Shown: positions 33,901 to 46,010, counted from the first letter of the stretch. The stretch is 64,000 nucleotides of DNA from Xiphias gladius (GCF_016859285.1 NC_053413.1:16821501-16885500); one strand, 5' to 3'. A program made the numbers and translations. Notes: a model not told the origin generated them from the letters alone.

Positions 33901-36900
33901 GGGCATTGTGGTTTTTGAACAACTGATTAACAACACACAGTCCTCTTGTATCGCCACCAGACCCAAACGTTGTTAAGTTGTTGTTTTTTTTTTTTAAATT
34001 TCAGTAGTAAATTTAAACATTTTTACAATGGAGGAAGCTGGATATACTCTGTTTTTTATGTTATTGTCAATAAATCCCACGAAAAGACCAAAATCAACTA
34101 TGTCCTTATCCGTCTGTCAATACTTTCTAATTTCTATACCCTGTGTGCGGCTCTCAGCTACAATCCCCATTATTACCACTGAAATCTTCAAAAACAGGTC
34201 ATAAATATACTATTTAATTTTTATAAAAAGCTAAATTATTTCCTAAAACAACCAGGTACTGTAGTTTTCAACAGCAGCACTTGTTTGATTATTTTCAGTG
34301 GCAGATTAATACACATTTGGTGCACTAGCAAGTATTTACACCAGCAGAATGGTGCCTGTGGCACTGACTCAAAATAAACTGCAGTGCCAGCGTTCACTGA
34401 ATTGAACAAACATGTCCCCCCGTGCAGGGGGGAGACATGTTTGTGGGACAAGATGTGCTTTTTAATATGCGTTTTTGGACAGTGGTCTTTTTGTCTCTTC
34501 ATAGGATTTGTTGACATCAAAAGATGAAGAATATTGCCAGCCTTTTCTTTTAAGGAACAAAGCTTTAGCCATAAAATTAATTGATAAGCAGCGTTCCAAA
34601 GTGTTGAAAAATAGTGCAGGGTAAGCACTGTTTCAGGCTATGTCCTTGATTTCTGACCTTTATACTCTAAACTACACCACCTAGAAAAGATAAAATTAGA
34701 CAGAAGGAAAGAGAAAGAGAGGGCAGAGAAAGAATAGAGGACACAAAAAGAGAGGGGTGGGGCTTGAATGCTTGCTGGCCTTTGCAAATGTCTACAATCC
34801 CCTGTTGGCAGGCAGAGGACCACTTTCAGCCATCAACGAGGGGCCTGCTTTTGCCTTCTTCACTACAAAAATCACACACACGCACGCGCACACACACACA
34901 CACACACACATACATACATACACACACACACACACAAATCACAGAGAGAAGTTTAACAGAGGATAGTCTAATATGGGAGAGAAAATAAAATGCATATGGT
35001 TCAGAGTTTAAACAACTTCGCTTCTGAACTTTGAGGTGTCCGCGGCGCCCACAGCTTGCGAATGTTTAACTCCTAGTCTGTATAGCGGATGTTGGTACAC
35101 TGCGCTTTCTACATAGAGAGCAGCGTTTCCGTTAGAAAAAGTTGGTGCTGGTCAGTGTGTCCTGAAAGATTTCAATGTCCCGGACTAATGGGAGAAATTC
35201 CGGTCAAATATTATCCTTATTTGTTATTGAGCTTAAAAACAATTAATAGGCAGGCTATATAAAGAATGACATCATCATGGCATCTAGATTTATGATATTT
35301 TTTATAGAAAATTAGGCTATTTCAAATTAAATAAGTCCTGTCACTGGACTCGCAAGCATAATGCAATAAATAAATAAATATTACCTCCTACGTTGTAACA
35401 CGTAAACACAAAGAATTTCCATCAGCTTTAGGCCTACATATTCTCAGATAAAACAAAAACAGAATAAAAACTATTTGCAAAATAAACCAAAAAATACATC
35501 TAGACCTGTCTGGTTCATAACATTTTAATTATTGTGTGCTAATGCCGACTTGAAATCAAATAATTTCTGTTCACCATTGGCATTTAAAATAAAATAAATT
35601 AAAAACTCTTTCAAATTCATCATCGACACAGTCATTAGACCTGCTTGGTTTCAGAAAATACTTTTTAAGGTTTGCTTGTTTGGCCATGTCTGATCTCTCT
35701 CGCTTGTTACCGTTTGTTGTTACATGTGCCCACTTAATTAGTGTGAATGAAACAAATGCAACAGTTGTTTTGTTCCGCATGTAGGTAAGCCTATAGCCTA
35801 GACATTCTTAAAAGATGAAGATTCATTATTTTAAATCGAAGGACATGTGGAAATTTAATTTTAACTTATTTTAATTCAAAGGGTGCTTAGAGGGACTTAT
35901 TTTAACCGGACATTATGAAGAGAGAGAATTAAAATTTTCCGGACTTCAGAAGATTTTCCCGGTCAAAATCCGGTGATTACCGGATAACGTAAATGTTGAT
36001 ACAGAGCGAACCATTTTAATGAGAGACGCAAAGCTTGATATGAAGGTTACCAAAGATTAATTCCAGTTTATCAAGAGAATTGTATTGTATTGTGGTGATA
36101 AAACAGATATGGCACGTGCTACCATAGCATACCAAAAACCTGACAATAGAGGTCTGCTTTAAACATTTATATAGACAATGGGAGGGAATGGCATTACCAG
36201 AATGCCAAATGGGACAGATGGAATCATTTTTACTCTTTTATATTGTCTCTGTTCAGGAGTCATGCCATTCAATCAACAAGGACCATTCATACATGGGAAT
36301 AATTCTGAGACAAACCTTCAGCAAACGGGACCACGATCAAGGCTCTGTCCACAAACACGGTGTTAGTCAGATGCTGAGACACTCCAACAGACTCTGGCTC
36401 CTGGAACTTCACAAAGCACACCCGTGACGTCACTGGCATCGGAGAGTCACTGTTGAGGTTGTAAAAAATATTATATGAAATAACACAAACTTGCAAACAA
36501 TCATCTAAACAATGCATGATTTCTGTCCTGATTTTGACAGCATAATGTGGTCCAATCATACCCATATTGTTTGTGTGTGAAATGTTAAAATACATTCAGT
36601 GTGTCCTCCAAATGAGGATATCAACGCACAGGGCTGCCATGATGATAACAAATATTTAACGTGGACATAAGGCAGGGTTTGAGCCAGAGAGTAAAATGTC
36701 CAATCTCTACAGCACCCTTGCTCCAAATTGTCCACATAAATATCAGGGCCAGGATCAATGCTGTTAGCTGGCATTTCATTTTTTGATTTTACAAGCTGTG
36801 AAAACATTTACTTTGAGTATCTCATAATTTTGACTTCCTACTCGACAGTTTCATTTCATGGTTTGCCTATGAAATAAAACTCTTGGGTAATAAATCAAAA

Positions 36901-37928
36901 TTATGAGATACTCAGTAAAAGGTGTAATGCAGTAAGTCAACTGATAGGATTGGAAGGATTGGAAGTCAAAATCGATCAGTGTATCTGCACAAATGTAATC
37001 TACATTGAATGTGACACTCAGCAAATCAATATTCCCGGGTTCCTACTTGTAAAATGTCAAGATTTGCTGCTTCTCTCTTTTCATGTCTTTGGGTTTTTGA
37101 CTACTGGTCAGACAAAATAAGCAAGCAGAAGACGCCACCCTGGGTTTTTAGAAACTTCGGCACTATTTCTCAACACCTAATCAAGACATTAATCAAAAAT
37201 GGAAACAATCTTTAGTCTTGTACCAAGATAAAATCATTATAGTATGTGAAAATGATGAGATGCTAAGACAAAAATTCTGACATTGTACGGCAAAATTAAG
37301 ATACACTTACTTTCGTCTAACCCTGACATCTCATGAAGAGATTTTAAGTTTGAACATAACTATTTTTATTTTTCATCTTTTTACTGCATTTCCATACTCT
37401 AACGTATAAATTCCCTAATGTAAAAACCAAAATAACTTAACCATAATTACATTCCTAGTAAACATAAGAAATTATATATTCGTTTGCCCCCATTTAAGCC
37501 TCCAATATTTCCACTGACCTTTCATGACCTTTCACAAGCTACATTTGCAGAATAATTTAAAGAAACGACTATGTTCGAGTGTGAAACATAATAAATTCAG
37601 ATTACAATGGGTTTGAATGTACAGTAACTTAGTCAAGTGTACGCCAGGTACGTTAGGCTGCTGTTAGCCACAGGTCTGGTTAGTAAGGGCCTACGTCCCC
37701 GTCCCCGTCCCACCGGGCACCTTAAATGTTTGTCAACCCACCCAGCTAACGTGTGACTTCATTTCCATCATCAGAAAATTAATAAATCAGCCGCCAGTCA
37801 ACTCACTCCGGTGGGAATAACTTCAGCTCTTCGATGGTTCCCAGAAAACCGAACAGCGTCCTCATCTGCTCCGACGTTGTGCTCGGCGACACGTTCGTCA
37901 CCTGGACTACCTTCGTGGTGTAGTTCAT
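27973..37928 (-). CDS. srsf11: Serine/arginine-rich splicing factor 11
   Basis: Twelve coding exons on the minus strand: 37807-37928, 36316-36449, 32677-32792, 31114-31194, 30961-30998, 30692-30825, 30418-30496, 30208-30327, 30030-30119, 29828-29911, 28291-28456 and 27973-28164. They give 451 residues in frame. The start is MNYTTKVVQVTNVSPSTTSE. One RRM occupies about residues 5-85, with RNP1-like SRVCFVKF and the family motif LTNTVFVDRALIVVPFAEG. A hydrophobic Gly/Pro/Ala linker (LLAPANAVAGILPGGGLLP) leads to the conserved KEIEEAMKRVREAQSLISAA helix, then a long RS domain over about residues 210-335. The tail is Lys/Glu-rich and acidic (RDYDEEEQGYDSEKE, DDHHEEDMDVSD). The human protein (p54) is a nuclear-speckle splicing regulator that affects splice-site choice. 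Introns 2 and 3 are the largest of the coding introns besides intron 10, and all three carry transposon debris. It converges with ankrd13c, a neighbour relation I recall also for human chromosome 1p31. Confidence 0.96.
28755..29725. mobile_element. Probable non-autonomous DNA transposon in srsf11 intron 10
   Basis: The left part has TTGGTGCACTTTGTATTCAC, TTCACACCTAACCTGTTTG and a CTGGTGCATCTGC motif. The right part has AATGCACTACAGTTTG and TAGGTGTGAAAGCACCC. The opposed GTGCACTTTG/TTCACACC and AGGTGTGAAAGCAC blocks suggest related inverted ends around a 0.9 kb interior, which itself contains GATGACGTCACCG. Boundaries are approximate. I recall similar blocks in other teleosts. Confidence 0.5.
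32010..32190 (+). mobile_element. Left half of an interrupted MITE in srsf11 intron 3
   Basis: Reads TTTTCATTATCGATTAATCT, CTCAATTAATCTTTTGGCC, TATAAAATGTCACGAAATG and TTGTCCAACCAGCACTC, the order expected for the first half of the family. The second half resumes at about 32454 after a foreign segment of about 260 bp. Confidence 0.7.
32454..32618 (+). mobile_element. Right half of an interrupted MITE in srsf11 intron 3
   Basis: Contains GACAAGCAGCAAATCTTCAC, AGTTGAAAAGCTGGAAC, TTTTTGCTTGAAAAAAATTA and the end TACTAATTACTGCAGCTCT. Continues the element begun at 32010. Confidence 0.75.
34873..34936. repeat. (CA)n microsatellite in srsf11 intron 2
   Basis: CACACA tract interrupted by CGCACGCG and CATACATACATA, about 64 bp. 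Confidence 0.95.
35125..36000. repeat. Probable interspersed element in srsf11 intron 2
   Basis: Begins CAGCGTTTCCGTTAGAAAA and soon has GTCCCGGACTAATGG and ATTCCGGTCAAATATT. The far end has TTTTCCGGACTTCAGAAG, CCCGGTCAAAATCCGGTG and ACCGGATAACGTAAATGTTG. The recurring CCGGAC and CCGGTCAAA motifs near both ends suggest one element of about 0.9 kb. The class is not determined. Confidence 0.45.
37043..37180 (-). repeat. Truncated MITE copy in srsf11 intron 1
   Basis: Reads GTCAAGATTTGCTGCTTC, TTTGGGTTTTTGACTACTGG, TCAGACAAAATAAGC and GACGCCACCCTGGG, the reverse orientation of the interior of the 3921-4265 element. Both ends are missing. Confidence 0.65.
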
Positions 37929-38086
37929 TTTCTCGCCTAAAACCGCTTAAACAACAACACTAATGTTAACCACTAGACTTTAATCACAGTAGCGGTTATC
38001 TGTTGGCTATTAAATCGGCTTATCTAGAGGTAATTAGCTAGCTGACTAGGTGTTAGCTCTCAACTACAACAACAGGCTGTAGCATT

Positions 38087-38128
38087 CCGCCGCCATATTC
38101 AGTCAATCCCGAGCAGAGTGCGCATGCG
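38087..38128 (-). promoter_or_regulatory. srsf11: srsf11 promoter elements: YY1-like and NRF1-like sites
   Basis: CCGCCGCCATATT at 38087-38099 matches the YY1 consensus core (CCAT within GCCGCCATNTT). TGCGCATGCG at 38119-38128 matches the NRF1 consensus. They lie 160-200 bp upstream of the srsf11 start codon, in a locally CpG-enriched stretch, which is typical of TATA-less housekeeping promoters. Confidence 0.6.
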
Positions 38129-38129
38129 T

Positions 38130-40470
38130 TGAGCGTAACTGCTGTTGTGAAAATAACGTTCAAACATGTATAAAAACGTCCCCGTTTATCAGGTTTGTTT
38201 TGGCCTCATCTAATCGATCGGCGTAATGGTAGCCTTGCGTGCAAGTGTAACGTTATGTAGGAAGAGTTTTGGCCGGCAATCAATAACCAACAGAGGTCGC
38301 CCTGCCATTTTCCATATGTAAACATGAAAGATGTGGCCACAGAGGCACAGTGAGTGTTGGTGGAAAGGTGAAGCCTCGTTAGTCGCAGCCCTGCATTAGA
38401 TGGCTTCACCCTGGCCACTTACAGCAGTAACATGTTGCGTACACATCAATGCACGAGTAAGAATGATCTAACGATTTAATATAATAAAAATAGTCAGTAA
38501 TAGTAAAACAGTCACAGGGGCCATTTTTCTTCTCTACGTTTTTTCACTTTTGATACTTAAATGACATTTTCCTGATTATACTTACATACTTTAAGTTAAC
38601 TTTTACTTGTAATGTAGTATTTTTACAGTGTGGTATTAGTACTTTTACTCACTTGCGTACTCTTATTAACTTGTGCAAAGGAACTGGAAAACTTCTGACA
38701 TTGTCAGCTCTAGGTATATTTTCATTTTAGATATTAATATTCTGAATAAACCGTAGAGTAACAGACGCATCGGAAATGCTTTGAACTATGTTACATTTCT
38801 TGCAGCAAAATTATTTTGGTCCTCTATTCTGGGTGATATACAGAGCTATATACAGGTTTTCTGTTTCCAACATAAATACTGCATCTGTCATAAAGTTAAA
38901 GAAGTGTTCTTCAAGGTTTGACCCGGTAAAAGAAGTGTTGGAAAGATTTCGGCTAAATATAGATTATTCTTGTAATTTTTTTATTTGTTTTTTTGTTTTT
39001 TGCATGTTTTGTTTTGTTTCTTCACTTTATTCACTACTATTTATTTTGGGTCGCTATGCAAAATTTTATTAAGAGGAAAATTGGAACTGATGTATTTGAT
39101 GTGATGTGAGCTTGTGGAAGTGAACATTTCCTACACAATTCAGTTGCTGATCATTCTTGGTGAATTTCACATCCCCAAATCGAAATGGAATGGCTCCAAA
39201 TGCAGCTTTCAACATTTTATTGCTGAACTCAAGCAGTTGGAAACTTAATCAAAGGTGTGAAGAACAAAAAAGATAAGAAGACTCATTTTAAATGAATATA
39301 ATTTAATTTGAACTTTAAAAATAAATGGACTTCATTGGATTTAATGGACTCCCCTGGCTTGTACAAAGTTTGCATGTTTTTGTATGACTATTGTTGTATT
39401 GTTGTTCCCTTTCACAACGTTTTGATCCCCTGTGGCAGCAAAAATAACCCGAGGTGTTACTGAGTAGGGACTGCACCTCTGTCATCTTCAACAAGCACTC
39501 TTTGACCACTGACCCTTCAGTTTAGTTTCAGAGAAGAGAGAAAAAAATCTATCGGATTATGCAGTTGTCACTAAAAGGCTGAATATCGGTGACTAAAGTC
39601 AGTCCACATGTGTCGGCTGAGGGACTGTGTCTGGTGAAACTCTCTCTACTAATGATGGTTTTTTTTTTTTTTCCCAGGAGAAACAATACAACGTTTGTCT
39701 TCAGGCTACGTCGAACATAATCCCTACACCTGGATTATAGTTGCACTGAGACAAGCAAGTTAACAACTGGCCACATTTCATCCAGTCAGCATTGTGTGTA
39801 ACAGTCATTATACAATAGCATCTAATAATAGCTGTGAATGTTCACTGTTGTCATTGTTTCACAGTATTTTTCAAACTTTTTAATCAGTATTTCATAAAAT
39901 CATCATTTAATCTAAATGAGGCCGTTGAATTGTCCTGAAATACTGAGAGTTTTTTTTTTTTAGTCAATGGAGTCTTAAATCACAAAAGTTCTTTCTATAA
40001 ATTCATTCCTCTAAGAATCTAAAAGTTTGCAATTAACACACATGTAGCCAAGGCTGTTAATTTGTACTGGCTATTAATGTGAATTTGGAATTATTGAACT
40101 TAAATCCACACCCAGTTCTGTTGTTTTTAAGACCTGTTTGATGCTGTTTTTTTAGCCATACACATGGCATCATAATTCTGAAATATACTGCACTTAGTGT
40201 GACTCAGCATAACTATATCTTAATAGCACAAAAGCACAAAATCCAAACAATTGATACAGTTGAAGAAACAATCACATGCACCGTTGCAACACATTTGCCA
40301 AGCATGGGTCTCTGTAATCAATTTTCTCTGGGATAAATCCGGTTTCAGAGGGGTGGCCATTGAGTCATCTAGCAGAGGATATTGGCACAATGGGATTCTT
40401 GTTCACGGTGCGACATGATTGGTCAGGAGAAAGGTTTACACTGGGAGATTGCAGTGATTGTGAGGGGGAC
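38130..40470. other. Intergenic region between srsf11 and rpe65
   Basis: Divergent intergenic interval of about 2.3 kb. It holds a fragment of the TACTTTTACTT-type repeat (38535-38660) and T-runs near 39660 and 39950. The remainder is AT-rich sequence in which I see no exon. It must contain the rpe65 regulatory DNA, but I could not pick out specific binding sites with confidence. Confidence 0.5.
38535..38660. repeat. Fragment of TACTTTTACTT-type dispersed repeat
   Basis: Contains TTTTTTCACTTTTGATACTT, TTAACTTTTACTTGTAATGT, AGTATTTTTACAGTGTGG and TAGTACTTTTACTC. This is one end of the family also seen at 50975-51640. Confidence 0.6.
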
Positions 40471-40477
40471 CAGATGA

Positions 40478-40484
40478 ATAAATA
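40478..40484 (+). promoter_or_regulatory. TATA-like box of rpe65
   Basis: ATAAATA about 100 bp upstream of the rpe65 start codon, followed by GC-richer sequence. Its position suits a start site near 40510 and a short 5' UTR. A tissue-restricted gene such as rpe65 would be expected to use a TATA-type promoter, but this is an inference from position. Confidence 0.4.
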
Positions 40485-40580
40485 CCCCGAATCCACTGGG
40501 AGATCAGAGACTTCCAGTTCAGAAGTGAACATAGGTTTTCTTAAGAGTTTTTTTGTGTGCTGCCACAACAAGACGGAAAC

Positions 40581-43500
40581 ATGGTCAGCCGGTGAGTTTC
40601 TCATGAATTACAGCTATTCCAAGTGTTTTTTGTTTGTTTTTTTTCATCAAATATTGATTACCGAAGGGTAACAAGTGGGGACGTTTGAAAACTTGCATAC
40701 TCAATGAAATGTTTTGTTTTTAAGTGAAACTTCATCATTTGCAAATTCCTATGATGTTATTTAGATCTTGTATAGACATGTCTGCAACTTGACCGTGTGA
40801 CCCTTTGTGGTGAGTACGTCTGCAGTTGATGAAGCTCCTGAGGGATTTAAAAACTCACACCGAACTCTTAGACCGTGAACTGGATGACCTGATGCAGCTT
40901 TCAGTGATTTAAACCAACAGTCTCAAACGTTTAACTTGCCGTAAACTTCATCAAGTTCCATTTACTTTGCCACGGTGTTTGTTGATGTTCTTACTCTCTG
41001 ATGATAGATTCGAACACCCAGCTGGTGGCTACAGGAAGATTTTTGAGACATGTGAGGAGCTGTCTGAGCCTCTTCCAGCAACGGTCACAGGTTTGTTTGC
41101 ATCTTTCAGACAGAAATAGACAAACTGATTTCAGAAACAATCTGTCATTTATGTCTATCATGTTGGTGTTTTACAGGTAGGATTCCTTCATTTCTGAAGG
41201 GAAGTCTTCTCCGTTTGGGACCTGGGCTTTTTGAGGTTGGAGATGAACCTTTCTATCACCTCTTTGATGGCCAGGCCCTTATGCACAAATTCGACTTCAA
41301 GAACGGTCAAGTCACCTACTTCCGAAAGTAAGATTTTAGGGACAATACCACTGCTTTGTCATTTCTCAGCCCATCTCCATAATTTACTATACTGCTGATC
41401 ATTTTCCAACAATGTTTTTGATCTCGGAGCTTGGTTTGCCTTTCAAGCAGCCATTGGTTTCTATGCATCATCAAAATCAATCTGCAGAGACTTGAAAAAT
41501 GCTTGAGATATGTAATCATCACCATCAATCCATCATGTGTTCATACAAACTTTCAGGATATTGAACAATAAATTTCAACAAAACATTTTTTTGAAAGTTT
41601 ATATGCAGTGTTTTGGAGTGCACTTCTTAATTTTTCAATCTCGACTCCGCCTTAGGTTTGTCAGAACAGATGCTTATGTGCGGGCCATCACAGAGAAGCG
41701 TGTGGTGATCACTGAGTTCGGTACATTTGCATATCCTGATCCCTGCAAAAACATTTTCTCCAGGTGGGTTGCAATGCAGATGCACAGACGTTTCTTAGCC
41801 TCATCCTCGCTGTCATCTGGATGCTTATCACAGTAGAATTCAAATTCAATTCTAATCTTTATCCAATATGATATATTTTCCTCTGGGTTCTTTTCTTCTT
41901 TACACCATTGAATTCGCTGTGTCTGCTTTCTAAAATCTCCAGACTTTGACTTGTGCCGGCCTACATTTCAACTAATGACATGACCTTTGGAAAAGAACTC
42001 TGTGAGTTGGATCTCTTTCTTTTTTGTTTGTTTGCAGGTTTTTCTCTTACTTCAAGGGTGTTGAGGTCACAGACAACTGCCTGGTGAATGTCTACCCTGT
42101 CGGTGAGGACTTTTATGCTGTAACAGAAACCAACTACATCACTAAAGTAAACACTGACACCTTGGAGACACTGAAGAAGGTACACCGTCACAATAACTGA
42201 TCTTCCCTTAATTCTAAACTTCGCAACTGTACATTTCTTCATATTAAAACACAGTAAAATGTTTTCATTTTCTGTGCAGGTTGATATGTGCAACTATGTC
42301 AACATTAATGGAGTGACAGCCCACCCTCATATTGAGAGTGATGGTACAGTGTATAACATTGGAAACTGCATGGGGAAAGGAGCAACACTGGCCTACAACA
42401 TTGTCAAGACCCCACCCACACAGAAAGGTTGGCATCGGTTTGCACCTTCTTTAGACAAGTATCAGGAATAGATACACAGTGTATTTAGCATTAATGTCAT
42501 AGAAATTAAAGTATACAATAACTCAACACTTGTTTCAAATATCACAACCTCGGCTTTTTCTCTTAGATAAGTCTGACCCCATCGAGAAGTCCAAGGTGGT
42601 GGTGCAGTTCCCCAGTGCTGAGAGGTTCAAGCCCTCCTATGTGCACAGGTGTGTAATTTTTGTCAGTAATCCGTTTGGCGCGTTATCGATGTCGTCACAG
42701 AAAGTTCTCATGTCCCCTCCTCGTCAAATTTCAGCTTCGGCATGTCAGAAAACTATTTTGTGTTCGTGGAGACCCCAGTGAAAATCAACCTGCTGAAATT
42801 CCTGAGTGCCTGGAGCATCCGAGGCTCCAACTACATGGACTGCTTCGAGTCCAACGAGAGCCAAGGAGTAAGAACTTGGAGTAGATTGATATCTTTAGTG
42901 ACTTTAAATATGCTAACCTTGCAAATTGTCACCGGCTTGCCTCCTAAAATCTCATGGTATCTGTTTTGATATGCTTTTTTTATAGACCTTGTTCCACATT
43001 GCCAGGAAAAACCCAGGCGAGTACATCGACCATAAGTTCAAAGGGGCACCAGTCGGCATGTTTCATCACATCAACACCTATGAGGACCAAGGATTCATTG
43101 TTTTTGACCTGTGCGCTTGGAAAGGGTAACCGACTCACTTTTACCTAAGCCTTCTCATGTATCATCTGCAAATAGGTTTGATGTTGGTGCACTTGTGTTG
43201 CTCACTATTTTTTCTTTCTTGCAGATTCGAGTTTGTTTACAACTACCTTTGGCTGGCCAACCTGAGAGCAAACTGGGAGGAGGTGAAGAAGGCGGCCATG
43301 ATGGCGCCCCAGCCGGAGGTCCGCAGATATGTTATTCCCCTGGACGTCCACAAGGTGAGTCACCTGTCTTACTCGCTTACAGATTTGAAGTCTTTTGTGT
43401 TTTTTTTGTCCTCATCTAATCATGGACTTGATGTAGGAGGAGCAGGGGAAGAACCTCATCAGCCTGCCGTACACCACAGCCACAGCGGTGATGCACGCCG

Positions 43501-44222
43501 ATGGGATGATCTGGTTGGAGCCTGAGGTGCTGTTCTCCGGGCCTCGCCAAGGTGCTAACACAACCATCAAACTTCATTTACTCAGTAATGGTGGACACAT
43601 TCATTTTTAATAGATACAGGAAAATATCTACATTATTTAACCATTTTAATGTGTTTTTTTGGTTTTTGTTTTTTATTTTTTGTAGCGTTTGAGTTCCCTC
43701 AGATCAACTACAGCAGGTATGGAGGGAAGAATTACACATACACCTATGGCCTGGGTCTCAACCATTTCATACCCGACAGGGTATGTTAACAAAACGCCTT
43801 CAGTCGTAAGTGATTCAGAGTGTTTAAAACAAACTGTTTCATTAACTGATCTTGTTTTTTTCCTTGTGTGCAGATCTGCAAGTTGAACGTAAAGACCAAG
43901 GAGACCTGGGTATGGCAAGAACCAGACTCCTACCCCTCAGAGCCCCTGTTTGTCCAGACTCCTGATGGGGTAGATGAGGATGATGGTACGTCAGCGGCAA
44001 TATAAACACAATATATTTAATTCTATGCCCTCTACGATAGAAATACTTTTATGATAATCTTGTGCTGTGTCGACAGGAGTACTGTTGACCATCGTGGCCG
44101 CTCCCGGCTCCCAGAGACCAGCATATCTCCTCATCCTCAACGCCAAGGATCTGTCTGAGGTCGCCAGAGCAGAAGTGGAGTGCAGCATTCCTGTCACCTT
44201 TCATGGGATGTACAAACCCTAA
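40581..44222 (+). CDS. rpe65a: Retinoid isomerohydrolase RPE65 (rpe65a-like)
   Basis: Fourteen coding exons: 40581-40591, 41008-41090, 41177-41327, 41656-41763, 42038-42179, 42280-42427, 42567-42648, 42735-42867, 42986-43125, 43225-43354, 43437-43551, 43686-43780, 43874-43985 and 44077-44222. They encode 531 residues (human 533), and the first coding exon is only 11 nt. The protein is a carotenoid-oxygenase-family seven-bladed propeller. In the retinal pigment epithelium it converts all-trans-retinyl esters to 11-cis-retinol, the key visual-cycle step. The four iron-ligand histidines are present: His180 (TAHPHIE), His241 (SYVHSFG), His313 (FHHINTYED) and His526 (TFHGMYKP). The membrane-associated segment with Cys112 ([10 protein letters not shown]) is also present. 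The N-terminus [12 protein letters not shown] resembles zebrafish Rpe65a as I remember it. Assignment to rpe65a rather than a tandem rpe65b/c-type paralogue needs a phylogeny. The human Cys329-Cys330 pair is Cys-Ala here (DLCAWKG). Confidence 0.95.
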
Positions 44223-44294
44223 TGATGCATTTCTCAGGAAATCAACAGTAGTCAGCCATTACAGGGTTATCAACTGCCACTCAGTGTTAGGATA

Positions 44295-44300
44295 AATAAA
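44295..44300 (+). promoter_or_regulatory. Polyadenylation signal AATAAA of rpe65
   Basis: Canonical hexamer 73 bp after the rpe65 stop codon. A further AATAAA occurs in TTTAATAAAAG near 44510 and could give a longer 3' UTR. Confidence 0.55.
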
Positions 44301-44529
44301 GACCATCTGTGTCATTGTGTCAGAAAAAACAAAGTTTTTTTTTTTTTTTTTTCAGGAGAAATTATTGTATGTCCTCCTTTGCAGGTAACACAGGTTGTTA
44401 AAGAAAATGAAAATATTATTGTGTGAATTTTTGGCCTTCCTGAGCCTGGATGATATGTCCCAACTACAATGTACTAGAAGCTCTATCCCTGAAGTGTCAG
44501 TATTGCTTTAATAAAAGAAATGGATTTGT

Positions 44530-45690
44530 TCACATGCTGTGCCATACTAACATTTCATGGTCAGCGAAATAAACTCATCATTATCAATACACTCTGCTGT
44601 TTTGTATTAATCTGTCACATGGCATGTTTGTGTCTAGTAATACTTTCCTTCATCTCGGGTCCAGCCCCGTGTGAAAGTGAATATTTACTGGATTAAATAC
44701 TTTTAAACAAGACAGTGAATTCCTCTCAGCTCCAGGCCTGATGACCCTGTGCCCTGATCTCCCTGTTTGAGTCAGACAAAAAGATGTTGTTTTTTTTTGG
44801 ACATCGTTCTCATCATTTGCAGTGTTTTCTTAGAACAAGCAAGTATTTTTCTGGATGTATCAACTGACACTTCAGCAAATACAAGCAGTGCCAATAATCC
44901 TTCAGCCTAAATTCTTCAGATACTTGTAGAGATTTAATGTTGCCACACAAAATCTTATTATGGTTACTTTTGAACAAGTGACCTTTCTAAGTCTGTCCTT
45001 ATTGTGTTACTAAAAAGCTGTCTTGAGTCTAAAAAAAACATGCAGATCCTGCAGCACTGCAAAGCTAATTAACCGTGTCAGTGCTTAATTTGAAGAAACA
45101 AAGAACAGAGAGAACAGAAAGAAAGAAAGAAAGGGCATGTTTTAATCCATTACTCTGTTTAAGGGCATTAACATGGATATGTGGCCCTTGTATCCAATTT
45201 CATGACCCCATGTAAAGCACAGTTCGTTGCGCATAAGATTCATGTACACAAACAAGGCGTCCAGTGGTCGAGTGGTCTCATCCCGTGTCAACAGGGCCAG
45301 ACGAGGATTTACCTTCTGTTTTTGTGATTATAACTCCAATCTCATATGTTTCGTCCCCAGCTGATGCAAGCCAAGGAAACAAAGCCTTAAACATCACTAA
45401 TATGGCTTGGGCTCGCTTGCTACATCAGTCAAATGGAGAACCCTGATTATGCAGTCACGTTTTCTACCCCACTGCCAGGTTTTAGGATTGAATTAATGAA
45501 AGGCTCAAAGAAATATTTTGCAATCATGTATTCTGTAATCTCTCATTTTAGTAACCATAGGGTCGCATATCTGCCCCTCTGCGTGCGTTTAGTCCATTTT
45601 ATAACCTGATCCCAGCAGATTTTTTTTTTTTTTCTTTTTGCAAAATGAGGACGACTGCCTGGTCTTTAATTAAACAAAACCAAATATATG
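44530..45690. other. Intergenic space between rpe65 and rnf11 3' ends
   Basis: AT-rich spacer between convergent genes. It holds a short GAAAGAAAGAAAG tract (about 45115-45135) and T-runs near 45620. No exon or recognised element is seen. Confidence 0.5.
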
Positions 45691-45702
45691 TTTTTTTTTC
45701 TG

Positions 45703-45708
45703 TTTATT
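45703..45708 (-). promoter_or_regulatory. rnf11: Candidate distal polyadenylation signal of rnf11
   Basis: TTTATT on the plus strand reads AATAAA on the minus strand about 2.3 kb after the rnf11 stop. Mammalian RNF11 mRNAs have long 3' UTRs, so this distal site is plausible. Transcript data are needed to choose between it and more proximal hexamers. Confidence 0.35.
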
Positions 45709-46010
45709 TCCAGCCTTCAAAAAAGAAAGAAATAAAACAAGATTACAGGAAATATTATTTTTTATAATAAACTTAGGTTAAGAAACACAGCAAAGGAAAG
45801 TCTCAATGGAAAACTTGATATCTCAGTTTTAACTATCACACCTTAAGAGAAGTTTCTCACACTCTGAAATTCAGTGGGGACAGAGGTTTGCACTGCCAGA
45901 CTTCAACCAGTGTAATAGTTATATACTTAGTGTCCTAAATACACTGTGGATTTTACACAAATTCAACCAAAAAATGCAAAAGTAAAAAACATAAAACACA
46001 GCTAACAGCA

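Noticed and set aside
34236-34628. 130-codon minus-strand open frame in srsf11 intron 2
   Set aside because: No recognisable domain, no splice context, and it lies inside an intron of the same strand. It could be transposon-derived, but nothing supports a protein.
34757-34988. Three overlapping frames rich in Thr-His
   Set aside because: They are translations of the CA microsatellite at 34873-34936.
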